A stretch of 61,463 nucleotides of DNA from Candidatus Peregrinibacteria bacterium (GTDB lineage: Bacteria > Patescibacteriota > Gracilibacteria > CAIRYL01): positions 1 to 61,463 of the forward strand of contig JACRHZ010000011.1 of assembly GCA_016220175.1 (NCBI GenBank), written 5' to 3'. A program made the position numbers and the translations under genes. The notes beneath the pieces were generated by a model. The model worked only from the letters and a program-made list of their open reading frames with translations. It had not been told where the DNA came from and did not search any database. This document shows positions 17,131 through 25,597 of the stretch, piece after piece. Numbering within the stretch: the stretch's first letter is position 1; each line of letters opens with the position of its first letter.

Positions 17131-18333
17131 ATGATGCAACGGTTTCTTCGAATGGCGCTCATCTTTTTTGTGGCATACTTTGCTCTCTCACTTTTGTTCC
17201 CAAACCCGAACAAAAAAACTCCCGAGACAGCAGGAGATGTGGTTCTGACCATGGAAAAAACTGAGGTTGCTCAGGGAAATTTAGTGAAGGGAACTGTTCA
17301 GAACAATACCGAGGTTCCACTCGTACTTGGTGAAAAATATTCCCCGCCGGAATATTTGATTTTTGAAAGATATGAAAATGGAAAATGGGAAAGTGTTACG
17401 CCGAAAAATCCAACTGCCGTGAATACGCCCACGAAAATTGATCCTCATTCGCAAGCTTCTTTCTCATTTTCAGAATTCAATGAAGAAATGTTTTTTCCCA
17501 TTGGAAAATATCGAGTTCTCATCCGTCCTGACTCCGAACATGAATTTGTTACCGAATTTAATGTCTTTGAACCTGGAATTCTCCGAACGCTTTTCCGAGC
17601 GGTATATAAAGTGATCTACAATATCTTCATCGTATTCCTCATGGTGGGATGGCGCAGTCTAGGGCTCGCGATCATTCTCATTACTGTGCTCATAAAAATG
17701 CTCTTGTGGGGACTCAATCAAAAATCACTCGAATCGCAAAAGAAGATGCAAAAAATTCAGCCGGAACTCGAACATTTGAAGATAAAATACAAAGACGATC
17801 AGCAAAAATTGGCGCAGGAAACGATGGCTCTCTGGAAAAAATCAGGAGTGAATCCACTCGCCGCAATGACGCCTATTTTTATTCAATTTCCCGTTTTGAT
17901 CGCGCTTTTTTATGTTATTCGTGATGGGCTTCTCCCACATGATCGATATCTCCTCTATCCTATTTTCAAAAATTTTGATTTTTCTGGTATTAGCAATGTC
18001 TTTCTTTGGATTTTTGATCTCTCGAAAAAGCCCAATGAAGATATGCGCCTCATTTGGCTCCCATTTGTTGTTGCCATTCTTCAATTTCTTACGATGAGGC
18101 TTACGTTCAAGAAAAATGAAAAAAAGCAAAAAGAAACCCCGAAAAAGGAAGACTCTGGCGGGATGGCAGATCAAATGCAAATGATGAATAAAATGATGAT
18201 ATATTTTCTTCCGGTCATGATCTTCTACTTTACCCTGACGTTTCCCTCTGGTATTGGCATGTACTGGGGAATTTCCACGCTCATTACCCTCGGGCAGCAG
18301 TGGATACTGAACAAAAAACATGATGCGGAATGA
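17131..18333 (+). CDS. yidC: YidC/Oxa1 membrane protein insertase
   Basis: A 400-residue protein. A first membrane helix (MALIFFVAYFALSLLF) is followed by a periplasmic-type beta domain (about residues 25-145). The conserved five-helix insertase core starts at FRAVYKVIYNIFIVFLMVGWRSLGLAIILITVLIK. Core landmarks are QKSLESQKKMQKIQPELEHLKIKY, MALWKKSGVNPLAAMTPIFIQFPVLIALFYV, and the last helices MIYFLPVMIFYFTLTFPSGIGMYWGIS. YidC inserts and folds membrane proteins. The extra beta domain before the core is unlike the short Gram-positive SpoIIIJ form. The arginine expected in the hydrophilic groove is plausibly the R of VGWRSLG. Confidence 0.95.
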   Translation: MMQRFLRMALIFFVAYFALSLLFPNPNKKTPETAGDVVLTMEKTEVAQGNLVKGTVQNNTEVPLVLGEKYSPPEYLIFERYENGKWESVTPKNPTAVNTPTKIDPHSQASFSFSEFNEEMFFPIGKYRVLIRPDSEHEFVTEFNVFEPGILRTLFRAVYKVIYNIFIVFLMVGWRSLGLAIILITVLIKMLLWGLNQKSLESQKKMQKIQPELEHLKIKYKDDQQKLAQETMALWKKSGVNPLAAMTPIFIQFPVLIALFYVIRDGLLPHDRYLLYPIFKNFDFSGISNVFLWIFDLSKKPNEDMRLIWLPFVVAILQFLTMRLTFKKNEKKQKETPKKEDSGGMADQMQMMNKMMIYFLPVMIFYFTLTFPSGIGMYWGISTLITLGQQWILNKKHDAE

Positions 18334-18527
18334 CTCTGTATTTGGTGTTGGTCTTTCATGAAAATTTTTTCTGTTGACGGACCTCGACAACACTTTCGAG
18401 TATGCGAATTCCATTGGAAAGGACTGGGGAAAGATGGTATCTCGGATTTTTCTCAAGGGTTTTATTTTGCGTTTTCCTCGGGGACGTGAAAAAATCCATC
18501 ACGATTTTTAAATTTTATTTTTTTCAA

Positions 18528-19403
18528 ATGTCTGACGTAAACCGCGTGCAACTTATCGGCTATCTCACTGAAGATGTTGACGTTCGTGAACTTTCGAGCG
18601 GCATGGCTGTTACCGATCTCAATATTCAAGTAAAATCGAGATTCACAAAAGATGATGGTTCTGAAGGAATATCGACCTCATTCCATACGGTGACCGTGTG
18701 GGGACAGCCGGCAAAATTTGTTGGAGAATATTCCAGAAGAGGATCCCAAATTTACATTTCTGGAAGACTCAAAACTGATTCATGGGAAGATGATCAGGGA
18801 AAACAGAGGTGGAAAACTAAAGTCATTGCTGACTCATTTGGTGGAATAGTTCTCCTTGACCCACGCGTCCCGCTTTCTCCCATTGGAGAAGCTTCTCTTG
18901 TTTCTGGAGGACTTAATCGAGCAGAAATTATTGGAAATGTCACAAAAGACTTAGAACTTCGAAAAACTCCGGGAGATCGAAGTGTCGTAAATTTTGGTGT
19001 TGCGACGAATCGAAATTGGAAAGATCGCGATTCTGGAGAAAAGAAAGAGGAAGTTGAATTTCACAATGTAGTTCTTTGGGGCAGGCTCGCCGAAGATGCG
19101 GAAAAAATTATGAAAAAGGGAAGTCGTGTGTACATTTCGGGACCAGTTTCTACAAGATCGTGGGAAACCCCTGAGGGAGAGAAGAGATATACTACCGAAA
19201 TTGTGGCACATGAAGCGCTTTCTCTCGGTCATCCAGCAGAAGATCTCGCATCTCCTCGAGGTGAAAAAACAGAAGCGAGCAAGGATCTTCCGGCAAAGAC
19301 GGCGAAAGGAAAACTGACGAACAAAAAAGAAGCCACTGAGGCAGCAGAGGTTCCGGAAATTAACTACGAGAGTGAAATCAAGCCTGAAGATTTGCCATTT
19401 TAA
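18528..19403 (+). CDS. Single-stranded DNA-binding protein with two OB folds
   Basis: The ATG at 18528 gives 291 residues. OB fold 1 covers about residues 4-112 (VNRVQLIGYLTEDVDVRELSSG ... FHTVTVWGQPAKFVGEY ... RGSQIYISGRLKTDSWED) and OB fold 2 about 129-234 (LNRAEIIGNVTKDLELRKTPGD ... FHNVVLWGRLAEDAEKI ... GSRVYISGPVSTRSWET). A Lys/Glu/Ala linker leads to the acidic tip EIKPEDLPF, the site that recruits repair and replication proteins. Two OB folds per chain is the Deinococcus-Thermus arrangement; such proteins act as dimers. A normal one-OB ssb is encoded at 53199-53666. Confidence 0.92.
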   Translation: MSDVNRVQLIGYLTEDVDVRELSSGMAVTDLNIQVKSRFTKDDGSEGISTSFHTVTVWGQPAKFVGEYSRRGSQIYISGRLKTDSWEDDQGKQRWKTKVIADSFGGIVLLDPRVPLSPIGEASLVSGGLNRAEIIGNVTKDLELRKTPGDRSVVNFGVATNRNWKDRDSGEKKEEVEFHNVVLWGRLAEDAEKIMKKGSRVYISGPVSTRSWETPEGEKRYTTEIVAHEALSLGHPAEDLASPRGEKTEASKDLPAKTAKGKLTNKKEATEAAEVPEINYESEIKPEDLPF

Positions 19404-19454
19404 TACTCCGAAAATATTGCAATACTGACAGAGTGATTTCCTCTCTCCTCTGTC

Positions 19455-20876
19455 ATGCCTGAATTTTCTGTGGGAAAACTCTCCGAAGGCACAATCGAAA
19501 AACTTGCTTATGGAGGCAAGGGAGTGCTTCATCTTGAGAATTTTGTGGTGTTTGTGCAAAACGCCCTTCCTGGTCAACTCGTTCGATTTCAGATTACTCA
19601 CAAGAAAAAAAATTATGCGGAGGCAAAGGTGATTGAAGTGCTGAAGAGATCTCCGATTGAAATAGAGCCTGAATTTGAAAAAATGCCGGGATGTCCTTTT
19701 CAGACGGTGAAATATGAAGATCAGCTCAAAATAAAAGAGTCTCAGGTATTTGAAACTCTTCAGCATCTTGGGGGAATTGCTCCTGAGGAGTATGAACAGC
19801 TTAAAATTCTCCCCTCTCCTGAAATTATTCGCTACCGAAACAAGGTCGAGTTTTCTTTTGGATATGAAGTGATGCGTGTAGAAGTGAATGAATATGGAGA
19901 ACGCGTATATTTTGACGAGAATCCGACACTTGGATTTCATCCCGAAGGGAAATGGGCACTCGTGAAGTCGATGAATGACTGCTTTCTTGTTTCAGAAAAT
20001 GTAAATTCCGTCCGAAAACTTGCGGAAGAAATTATGCAAACCTCTGGACTTCCGATATGGAATCCAAAAATAAGCCGCGGTTTTTGGCGGAGTCTTATCC
20101 TCAGGGAATCAAAAGCGACCGGAAATATTCTTATGAACTTTATCGTTTCGGAGAAAAAATCGAATTCGTTTTGGAAGGAAATAGCAGAAGTATGCATAAA
20201 AAAAATGCCAAAAATTTCAGGGGTTCTCGTGACTCAAAATGGAGAAAAAGGAGATGCACTTCGGGGAAATCCAGAATATGAAATTATTTGGGGAACCGAT
20301 ATTCTCTTCGAAAAACTGGAACAAACAGAGTTTATGATTTCGCCATTTGCATTTTTTCAAACAAATACGCGCGGCGCAGAAAAGCTCTTCGGAAAAGCTA
20401 GAGATTTCGCTTGCCTCAGCGGAAAAGAAACGATTTTAGATCTTTTTTGCGGGACAGGAGCTATCGGGCTTTTTCTTGCAAAAAATGTCAAAAAAATTGT
20501 AGGAATTGAGTTCGATCAAAATGCTATTTCTGATGCAGAAAAAAATGCAAAAAAAAATGGGCTGAAAAGTGCAGAATATTTCTGCGGAAAAGCAGAACAA
20601 ATTCTTCCCGATGTCCTCGAGAAATACCCAAAATTTGATGTGGTTTTTGTCGATCCACCAAGGGCTGGAATGCATCCAAAAGCAATGGAAATCCTCAAAA
20701 AAATCCCTTCAAAAAAAATGATTTTTATTTCGTGTAATCCCGCAACTCTTGCAAGAGATTTGAGGGAACTCAGAACTGCCGGCTGGAAACTCAAAAAAGT
20801 GCAGCCCGTTGATATGTTTCCACACACTCCGCACATCGAAACGGTAGCGCTTCTCGACGCACCGAAAAGTTTTTGA
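19455..20876 (+). CDS. RNA (uracil-5-)-methyltransferase, RlmD/TrmA family
   Basis: A 473-residue protein. An N-terminal TRAM domain (GTIEKLAYGGKGVLHLENFVVFVQNALPGQLVRFQ) is followed by a linker with CPFQ, where RlmD usually has an iron-sulfur cysteine set. Only some of those cysteines are visible here (GCPFQTVKYEDQLKIK), so the cluster is doubtful. The catalytic domain shows DLFCGTGAIGLFLA (SAM), VFVDPPRAGMHPKA, and the nucleophile motif ISCNPATLARDL with the catalytic Cys. The enzyme methylates C5 of a uridine in 23S rRNA or tRNA. It starts an operon-like run with a lipoprotein and a peptidase. Confidence 0.9.
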   Translation: MPEFSVGKLSEGTIEKLAYGGKGVLHLENFVVFVQNALPGQLVRFQITHKKKNYAEAKVIEVLKRSPIEIEPEFEKMPGCPFQTVKYEDQLKIKESQVFETLQHLGGIAPEEYEQLKILPSPEIIRYRNKVEFSFGYEVMRVEVNEYGERVYFDENPTLGFHPEGKWALVKSMNDCFLVSENVNSVRKLAEEIMQTSGLPIWNPKISRGFWRSLILRESKATGNILMNFIVSEKKSNSFWKEIAEVCIKKMPKISGVLVTQNGEKGDALRGNPEYEIIWGTDILFEKLEQTEFMISPFAFFQTNTRGAEKLFGKARDFACLSGKETILDLFCGTGAIGLFLAKNVKKIVGIEFDQNAISDAEKNAKKNGLKSAEYFCGKAEQILPDVLEKYPKFDVVFVDPPRAGMHPKAMEILKKIPSKKMIFISCNPATLARDLRELRTAGWKLKKVQPVDMFPHTPHIETVALLDAPKSF

Positions 20877-20912
20877 TACACTCCGACCACACATGATTTT
20901 ACTCCAATTCCT

Positions 20913-21419
20913 ATGAAACGATTCCTCTTTCTTCTTCTTTCCGGAACACTTTTTCTCGGCGCATGTTCTTCTCCTTCCCCGAGTTCGAATATTCCGGAAA
21001 AAAAGTCAGTAACAAAAGATGAAGTTTCAGGAAAAGATGTTTACACAAATTCATTCCAAAAGTATTCGCTGGAAATACCATTGGCATATCGAAAAGCAAT
21101 TATTGACAAAGATCTTGAGACAAATGTGAAGTTTAAAAAAAGTGCGAAGGAATATTTTTTCGTAAAAGTGAGCGAAGAACCGGAAAGTGAACAATATGAA
21201 GGAGTAGAGTCCAGTGGAGACACAATACTTGGAGGATTTCCAGCAAAGGTATATGTCATTGTTGACGAAAATTGCAAAGGAGATGATTGTGCTGTTCCTC
21301 CAAAAACAGTTGTGAGAACATACAAAAATGGAAAAATGTACGCAATGGAATTTTGGTACGTGAAAGAAATAAATGGAGTCAATGATGAGGTCATGAAAAG
21401 TTTCACTTTCCTAGAATAA
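20913..21419 (+). CDS. Putative lipoprotein of unknown function
   Basis: A 168-residue protein starting MKRFLFLLLSGTLFLGACSS, a clear lipoprotein signal with lipobox LGAC (Cys at about 18) and a Ser/Pro-rich linker. The mature domain (YTNSFQKYSLEIPLAYRKAI ... EYFFVKVSEEPESE ... VYVIVDENCKGDDCAV ... MYAMEFWYVKEINGVNDEVMKSFTFLE) is beta-rich and shares its general layout with the 8479-9057 lipoprotein. The pair of cysteines in ENCKGDDC could form a disulfide outside the cell. It ends 2 bases before the peptidase gene. Confidence 0.75.
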   Translation: MKRFLFLLLSGTLFLGACSSPSPSSNIPEKKSVTKDEVSGKDVYTNSFQKYSLEIPLAYRKAIIDKDLETNVKFKKSAKEYFFVKVSEEPESEQYEGVESSGDTILGGFPAKVYVIVDENCKGDDCAVPPKTVVRTYKNGKMYAMEFWYVKEINGVNDEVMKSFTFLE

Positions 21420-21421
21420 AG

Positions 21422-22729
21422 ATGGCATCAATCATTTCGGAATACTCCCAAATCTATCTCTCCTATTTGAAAGAATTGGTGAATCGCCGATCTGTTTTTG
21501 AAAATCCGGAGGACGCGAAAAAAACAATCGAATACGCAAAAAAAATATTCGAAGAGAACTTAGCAGAATATGAAATATATTTTGACGAAAAGCAGAATTG
21601 TATTGCTCGACCAAAAGAAATAGATCTTGCTCAGGATATTTTGTATCTGAATGCTCATATCGATACTGTAGGTGCAGAGGAAGCTGAATGGGATGCTCCA
21701 TTTCATCCGTTTCAAGCATATGAAAATGAACATGAAATAGTGGGACGAGGCGTTTCAGATTGTAAGGCGGGCGTTGCGTGTGAACTTTTTCTCAGTTTTT
21801 TGGTGAAAGAAAAACTCATTCATCTGAAAAACACAGTTTTTACAATTACGTTCAAAGAAGAAGGTCCAGGAGAAAAAACAGCAACTTGTCTTGCGAAAAA
21901 CATGGGAAGCGGTCTTCCCGTAAGCGAAAAGATGACCTACCTTCTGGTGCTAGAAAATAACGTGCGAGTGGAGAATCCTCCAGTTCTCTGCGCATACGCG
22001 GCAGAACGGGGAAATTTTGTGATTCGAATTACGGGGACAATTTTTGAGCTCCAAAAACATCTTCGAAAACTCACAAAATGGAATCCAATTGCCATTTTTC
22101 CAGAAAAGGAGCATGAGAAAGAAAATGCGGAAATTATTGAGCAAAAAGGTGGACATGTGTGCAGTGTGGAAAGAGCAGAAAATAAACTCACAAAGGTTCT
22201 TCTTGATGCCGAAGAAACGAGTATTCTCCACGCAGGAAAAAAAGAAAATATGGCAATTGTCCCTTCAAAAATTTTTGTGCAAAAAGGAAATGCTCCAGAG
22301 AAACATGTTCTCATGATTGGAAAGAGAAATTTCGATACGCTCGAAGAAACGCTTCATGAACTTCAAGGAATTCGGTATGAGGAAGTGAAAAACCTTTCTC
22401 GATCGGAAGGATTTGATGGAACAGGAAAATTTAGAGATGACAGAATTTCCAAAGTTTTCCATGAATGTGAAAAAACATCCGAAATAAAAATAGAATATAC
22501 GCACAACATTGGCGGCTCTGATGCTTCGACAATTTTGAATAGTCTTCCAAAAAATCTTCTTCCAAATTTCTTGCCAATTGTGATGGGACCGGGGTCTCGG
22601 TCACAGCGTAATGCCATTCCACCAAGACTTACTCATGGAAAAAATGAAACGTTTGATAAAGAGAGTGGGGGAAAAGCGATATGTTTTATTACAGAAGTGC
22701 TTGAGAAGTCAGGATTTTTGGTAATGTAA
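21422..22729 (+). CDS. M20-family metallopeptidase/deacylase-like protein
   Basis: A 435-residue protein with the M20 two-zinc layout: LYLNAHIDTVGAEE (His and Asp), HEIVGRGVSDCKAGVA (bridging Asp), ITFKEEGPGEK (catalytic and ligand Glu), and near the end MGPGSRSQRN...RLTHGKNETF (last His). A lid domain lies between about 170 and 330. The family includes DapE, ArgE and dipeptidases. DCKAG replaces the usual D.KGG/D.KaG and fits. The substrate is not determined. It starts 2 bases after the lipoprotein and may belong to the rlmD-like operon; the T-box leader follows. Confidence 0.83.
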   Translation: MASIISEYSQIYLSYLKELVNRRSVFENPEDAKKTIEYAKKIFEENLAEYEIYFDEKQNCIARPKEIDLAQDILYLNAHIDTVGAEEAEWDAPFHPFQAYENEHEIVGRGVSDCKAGVACELFLSFLVKEKLIHLKNTVFTITFKEEGPGEKTATCLAKNMGSGLPVSEKMTYLLVLENNVRVENPPVLCAYAAERGNFVIRITGTIFELQKHLRKLTKWNPIAIFPEKEHEKENAEIIEQKGGHVCSVERAENKLTKVLLDAEETSILHAGKKENMAIVPSKIFVQKGNAPEKHVLMIGKRNFDTLEETLHELQGIRYEEVKNLSRSEGFDGTGKFRDDRISKVFHECEKTSEIKIEYTHNIGGSDASTILNSLPKNLLPNFLPIVMGPGSRSQRNAIPPRLTHGKNETFDKESGGKAICFITEVLEKSGFLVM

Positions 22730-22760
22730 AATGGAGTGTAAACAATGGTAAACAATCCTC

Positions 22761-22790
22761 TTGCATTCCCCTTCCTCTTTTTGCGATAAT
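22761..22790 (+). promoter_or_regulatory. Promoter of the T-box/thrC transcript
   Basis: TTGCAT (22761-22766), 18 bases, GATAAT (22785-22790). Transcription would begin near 22797 and give a leader of about 400 bases before thrC. Confidence 0.6.
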
Positions 22791-22796
22791 CTTACT

Positions 22797-23062
22797 CGGC
22801 TCTTTCAAAAAATTACAAAAGCGTCCCACGTGAGCAATCAACTCATGATTCTGTAGAATCAGACACGCTGAGAAAAGAACTCTCGACTGCAAATCGAGAA
22901 AGTAGAATCCTCCGGAGAAGTCCCGACTTGTCGGGAAGTCCGTTAAAAAAAGCACAATTAAGTTCCTCGATGAAAATTGGGGAGCGAGGTGGTACCGTTC
23001 AATATCCCGCAATGCGGGATGATGAGCCCTCGCGAGATGTATTTCTCGTGAGTATTTTTTTC
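22797..23062 (+). ncRNA. T-box riboswitch leader upstream of thrC
   Basis: The T-box core GAGGTGGTACCG is at about 22986-22997. Antiterminator: GCGAGG (22984-22989) pairs with CCTCGC (23027-23032), enclosing the hairpin ATCCCGCA-A-TGCGGGAT (23004-23020). Terminator: CTCGCGAGA (from 23028) pairs with TCTCGTGAG, followed by TATTTTTTTTC. The shared CTCGC makes the two structures mutually exclusive, as expected for uncharged-tRNA sensing. Upstream hairpins include GATTC-TGTA-GAATC (22847-22860), TCTCGA/TCGAGA (22881-22899) and TCCCGA-CTTG-TCGGGA (22921-22936). The specifier codon could not be assigned, so tRNA identity (Thr, or perhaps Ile/Leu) is open. Confidence 0.85.
23028..23062 (+). terminator. 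Regulated terminator of the T-box leader
   Basis: A 9-bp stem CTCGCGAGA/TCTCGTGAG with one G-T pair and loop TGTAT, followed by a T-run. It competes with the antiterminator for CTCGC. From its end to the thrC start (about 23066-23190) the leader is a low-complexity AT-rich tract with no gene. Confidence 0.75.
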
Positions 23063-23202
23063 GTGAAATGTAAAATTTTAAAGGTAAAATATAAAAATAA
23101 TTTTTAATGTTTAATTTCTAATTTCTAAAAAAATCTTAATTTTTAAACATTTTGCCTTAGAATTTCTTTTTACATTTTACCTTTTGCATTTTACATTTCC
23201 TC

Positions 23203-25038
23203 ATGAATCCCGCCTTCTACACGATCACCTGCGTTTCCTGCGGAAAAAATTGGAAAGAAGAAGAGACTTCCACAAAGTGTCTTGATTGCAACAGCGCGCT
23301 TGAGGTGATTTTTGACTACGATCATATTCAAACAAATTTGAATGAATACGTGCTCAAAAATGCGCCGCCTTCGGCGATGAAATATCTCGATTTCTACCCA
23401 ATTAAAGATCGAAAAAAAATTGTGTCACTCCAGGAAGGAAATACTCCGCTCTATCACGCGAAAAAAATGGGAGAAAAACGCGGTCTTCCAAAACTCTACA
23501 TCAAAAATGAAGGCGGAAATCCCACCGGAGTTTTTAAAGATCGCGGATCACTTGTGGAAATTACAAAAGCCCTGGAACTCAATGCAAAAGCAATTGTGGT
23601 CGCTTCTACTGGAAATATGGCGGCGAGCGTTTCAGCATACGCAGGAAAAGCAGGAATTCCATGTTATGTTCTTATTCCCGAAGGAACTCCCATTGGAAAA
23701 CTTTCTCAAAGTCTCGCATATGGCGGAACGATCATTCAAATTCGCGGAACATATGCGGATTGCGTCCATCTTTCCGAGAAAATGGCGAAGAAATATGGCT
23801 ATTATCTTGCAGGAGATTATGCTTTTCGCGGAACTGGTCACAAATCCATTGGATATGAAATCATTGAACAGCTTTCGTGGAAAGTTCCCGACATTGTCAT
23901 TGTTCCCATGGGATGTGGAACAAATATTTCTGCAATTTGGAAAGGGTTTAAAGAATTTTTTGATCTCGGAATTGTGCAAAAAACTCCGCGAATGATTGGA
24001 GTGCAGCCAGAAAATTGTTCGACAATTGCTGCAGCATTTCTTCAAGGAAAAGATCGATATGTATATGTTGATAAGCCGAAAACTGTCTGTTCTGCAGTGG
24101 GAATTGGAGAACCTCAAGATGATATTAAAGCGCTCAGATGTCTTCGAGAAAGCGGTGGAACCGCCGTAACGATTGATGACGACACCGTGCTCGAAGCTCA
24201 GCAGGAAATGGCGGAATGCGCTTCCATTTTCACAGAACCTTCAGGAGCTCTTCCAATTGCAGTACTTGAAAAACTGAAAGAAAAGGGAGTGATCACCGAG
24301 AAAGATATCGTGGTGTGCGTGGCAACGGGAACAGGACTTAAAGATCCAAAATCCGCTGTTCTTATGCATGCAGAACCAATCACTGTGGAACCCAATATAG
24401 AAAGTGTTGATGCATTCTTAAAATCTGGAATGCAAAATGTTACCTCGGGAGGAACTCGTGGCAGAGCGGATGTTATTTTCCCAAAATATCCGGAGAAAGA
24501 AGAATTGAAAAAAGTTTTGAAAGAACTCTTTCATTTAGATCCAAAAAATGAACTTTTTGAAAAATTTCAAAAGGAATTTAAGGGATTTTTTGAAAAACGT
24601 GATGAAATGAAAAAATCCGAACTCCAACTCTTTGTGAATGAATTTATTGCGAATTTTGGAACAGAAGAAAAAGTTTTGATACTCGAGAATTTTAAGATCG
24701 AAACTTCTCTTCATGAAAAGGCAAAAGCGACTATTGAATGTACGTTTCAGGGAGAAAGATTTACGAATTCTCATCAAGGAGGTGGTCCAGTTGATGCCGC
24801 ACTCAGCGCACTCAAAAAGGCAATTGAGCCAAAAACTGGTTTTAAAGTACACTTAAAAGATTACAACGTGACGATTCGAAATGGCGGAATTGATACAACG
24901 GTACAAGTAAATATTGTGGTACAAGATGCAGATGGGAATGAAGCGACAGGAACAGCGGCTTCACCTGACGTTATTGTCGGTTCTCTTGAAGCGTACGTGA
25001 ATGGATTTAATCTTTTGTGGAACAAACAAAAAGGTTAA
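23203..25038 (+). CDS. thrC: Threonine synthase fused to a LeuA-type allosteric domain
   Basis: A 611-residue protein. Residues 8-30: zinc finger C10-x2-C13...C26-x2-C29, as in archaeal-type threonine synthases. Residues about 60-400: PLP domain with the Schiff-base lysine K112 in NPTGVFKDRGS, VASTGNMAASVSAYAGKAG, and the Gly-rich MGCGTN loop. It converts O-phosphohomoserine to threonine. From about 470 to 608 comes a linker (SELQLFVNEFIANFG ... LILENFKIET) and a domain with GGGPVDAALSALKKAIE, LKDYNVTIRNGGIDTTVQVNI and ASPDVIVGSLEAYVNGFN. These match the C-terminal dimerisation/feedback domain of isopropylmalate and citramalate synthases. Allosteric control by a branched-chain amino acid is inferred. 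A T-box leader precedes it; ridA and ileS follow. Confidence 0.92.
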   Translation: MNPAFYTITCVSCGKNWKEEETSTKCLDCNSALEVIFDYDHIQTNLNEYVLKNAPPSAMKYLDFYPIKDRKKIVSLQEGNTPLYHAKKMGEKRGLPKLYIKNEGGNPTGVFKDRGSLVEITKALELNAKAIVVASTGNMAASVSAYAGKAGIPCYVLIPEGTPIGKLSQSLAYGGTIIQIRGTYADCVHLSEKMAKKYGYYLAGDYAFRGTGHKSIGYEIIEQLSWKVPDIVIVPMGCGTNISAIWKGFKEFFDLGIVQKTPRMIGVQPENCSTIAAAFLQGKDRYVYVDKPKTVCSAVGIGEPQDDIKALRCLRESGGTAVTIDDDTVLEAQQEMAECASIFTEPSGALPIAVLEKLKEKGVITEKDIVVCVATGTGLKDPKSAVLMHAEPITVEPNIESVDAFLKSGMQNVTSGGTRGRADVIFPKYPEKEELKKVLKELFHLDPKNELFEKFQKEFKGFFEKRDEMKKSELQLFVNEFIANFGTEEKVLILENFKIETSLHEKAKATIECTFQGERFTNSHQGGGPVDAALSALKKAIEPKTGFKVHLKDYNVTIRNGGIDTTVQVNIVVQDADGNEATGTAASPDVIVGSLEAYVNGFNLLWNKQKG

Positions 25039-25099
25039 AATCATATCGTCAGGACAATGTTCTGTTTCTCATAAATTTTTAATTTTTCATTTTCTTTCT

Positions 25100-25492
25100 A
25101 TGTCCCTCAAACAAATTATCGAGACCAAAATGGCTCCTGCCGCTATTGGTCCATATTCTCAGGGAATTGCTGCTGAGAATACGTTTTACATTTCCGGTCA
25201 GCTCGGAATTGATATGAATACCGGTGCACTCGGAACGACATTTAAAGAGCAAGCGACAAATGCGCTCTACAATATTAAAACTCTTGTAGAATCTGCGGGT
25301 TCTCGTCTCGATCGTGTGACGAAAGCAACGGTATACCTCACGGATATCAATACGTATCCGGAATTCAACACAGTTTACGAAGGCTTTTTTCAAGCGCAGC
25401 CTCCAGCGCGTGAAGTTGTTGGTGTTGCGGCCCTTCCAAAAGGCGCAATGGTAGAAATTTCTTGTACCGGATTTATTCAAGATTCCATGTAA
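25100..25492 (+). CDS. ridA: RidA family enamine/imine deaminase
   Basis: The ATG at 25100 gives 130 residues, the family's normal length; the frame is open further upstream but without similarity. Motifs: IGPYSQGIAAENTFYISGQLGID, NIKTLVESAGSRLDRVTKATVYLTDI, and PPAREVVGVAALPKGAMVEIS with the catalytic Arg. RidA hydrolyses reactive 2-aminoacrylate/2-aminocrotonate made by PLP enzymes acting on Ser or Thr. Sitting right after a threonine synthase and before ileS fits a role protecting against threonine-derived enamines. Confidence 0.95.
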   Translation: MSLKQIIETKMAPAAIGPYSQGIAAENTFYISGQLGIDMNTGALGTTFKEQATNALYNIKTLVESAGSRLDRVTKATVYLTDINTYPEFNTVYEGFFQAQPPAREVVGVAALPKGAMVEISCTGFIQDSM

Positions 25493-25501
25493 TCAGCAGT
25501 A

Positions 25502-25566
25502 AGCAGTCAGCGGTAAGCTGTCAGCTCATTTTGATTCTGACCGCTGATTGCTGACGGCTGACTGCT
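25502..25566. repeat. Long imperfect hairpin of GTCAGC/GCTGAC words
   Basis: AGCAGTCAGC (25502-25511) pairs with GCTGACTGCT (25557-25566). The inner part contains further alternating CTGTCAGC, GACCGCTGA and GCTGACGGC words that can fold in several ways. There is no T-run. It fills the spacer between ridA and ileS. A looser ACTGATAACTGG...CTGAC word cluster lies at 8390-8420. Confidence 0.5.
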
Positions 25567-25597
25567 CTCCAATTTCTTTCTTTCTCAGCACTTTTTC

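Noticed and set aside
22797-23062. Assigning the T-box to tRNA-Thr from its downstream gene
   Set aside because: The specifier loop could not be drawn with confidence, and the fusion domain makes Ile or Leu also plausible.
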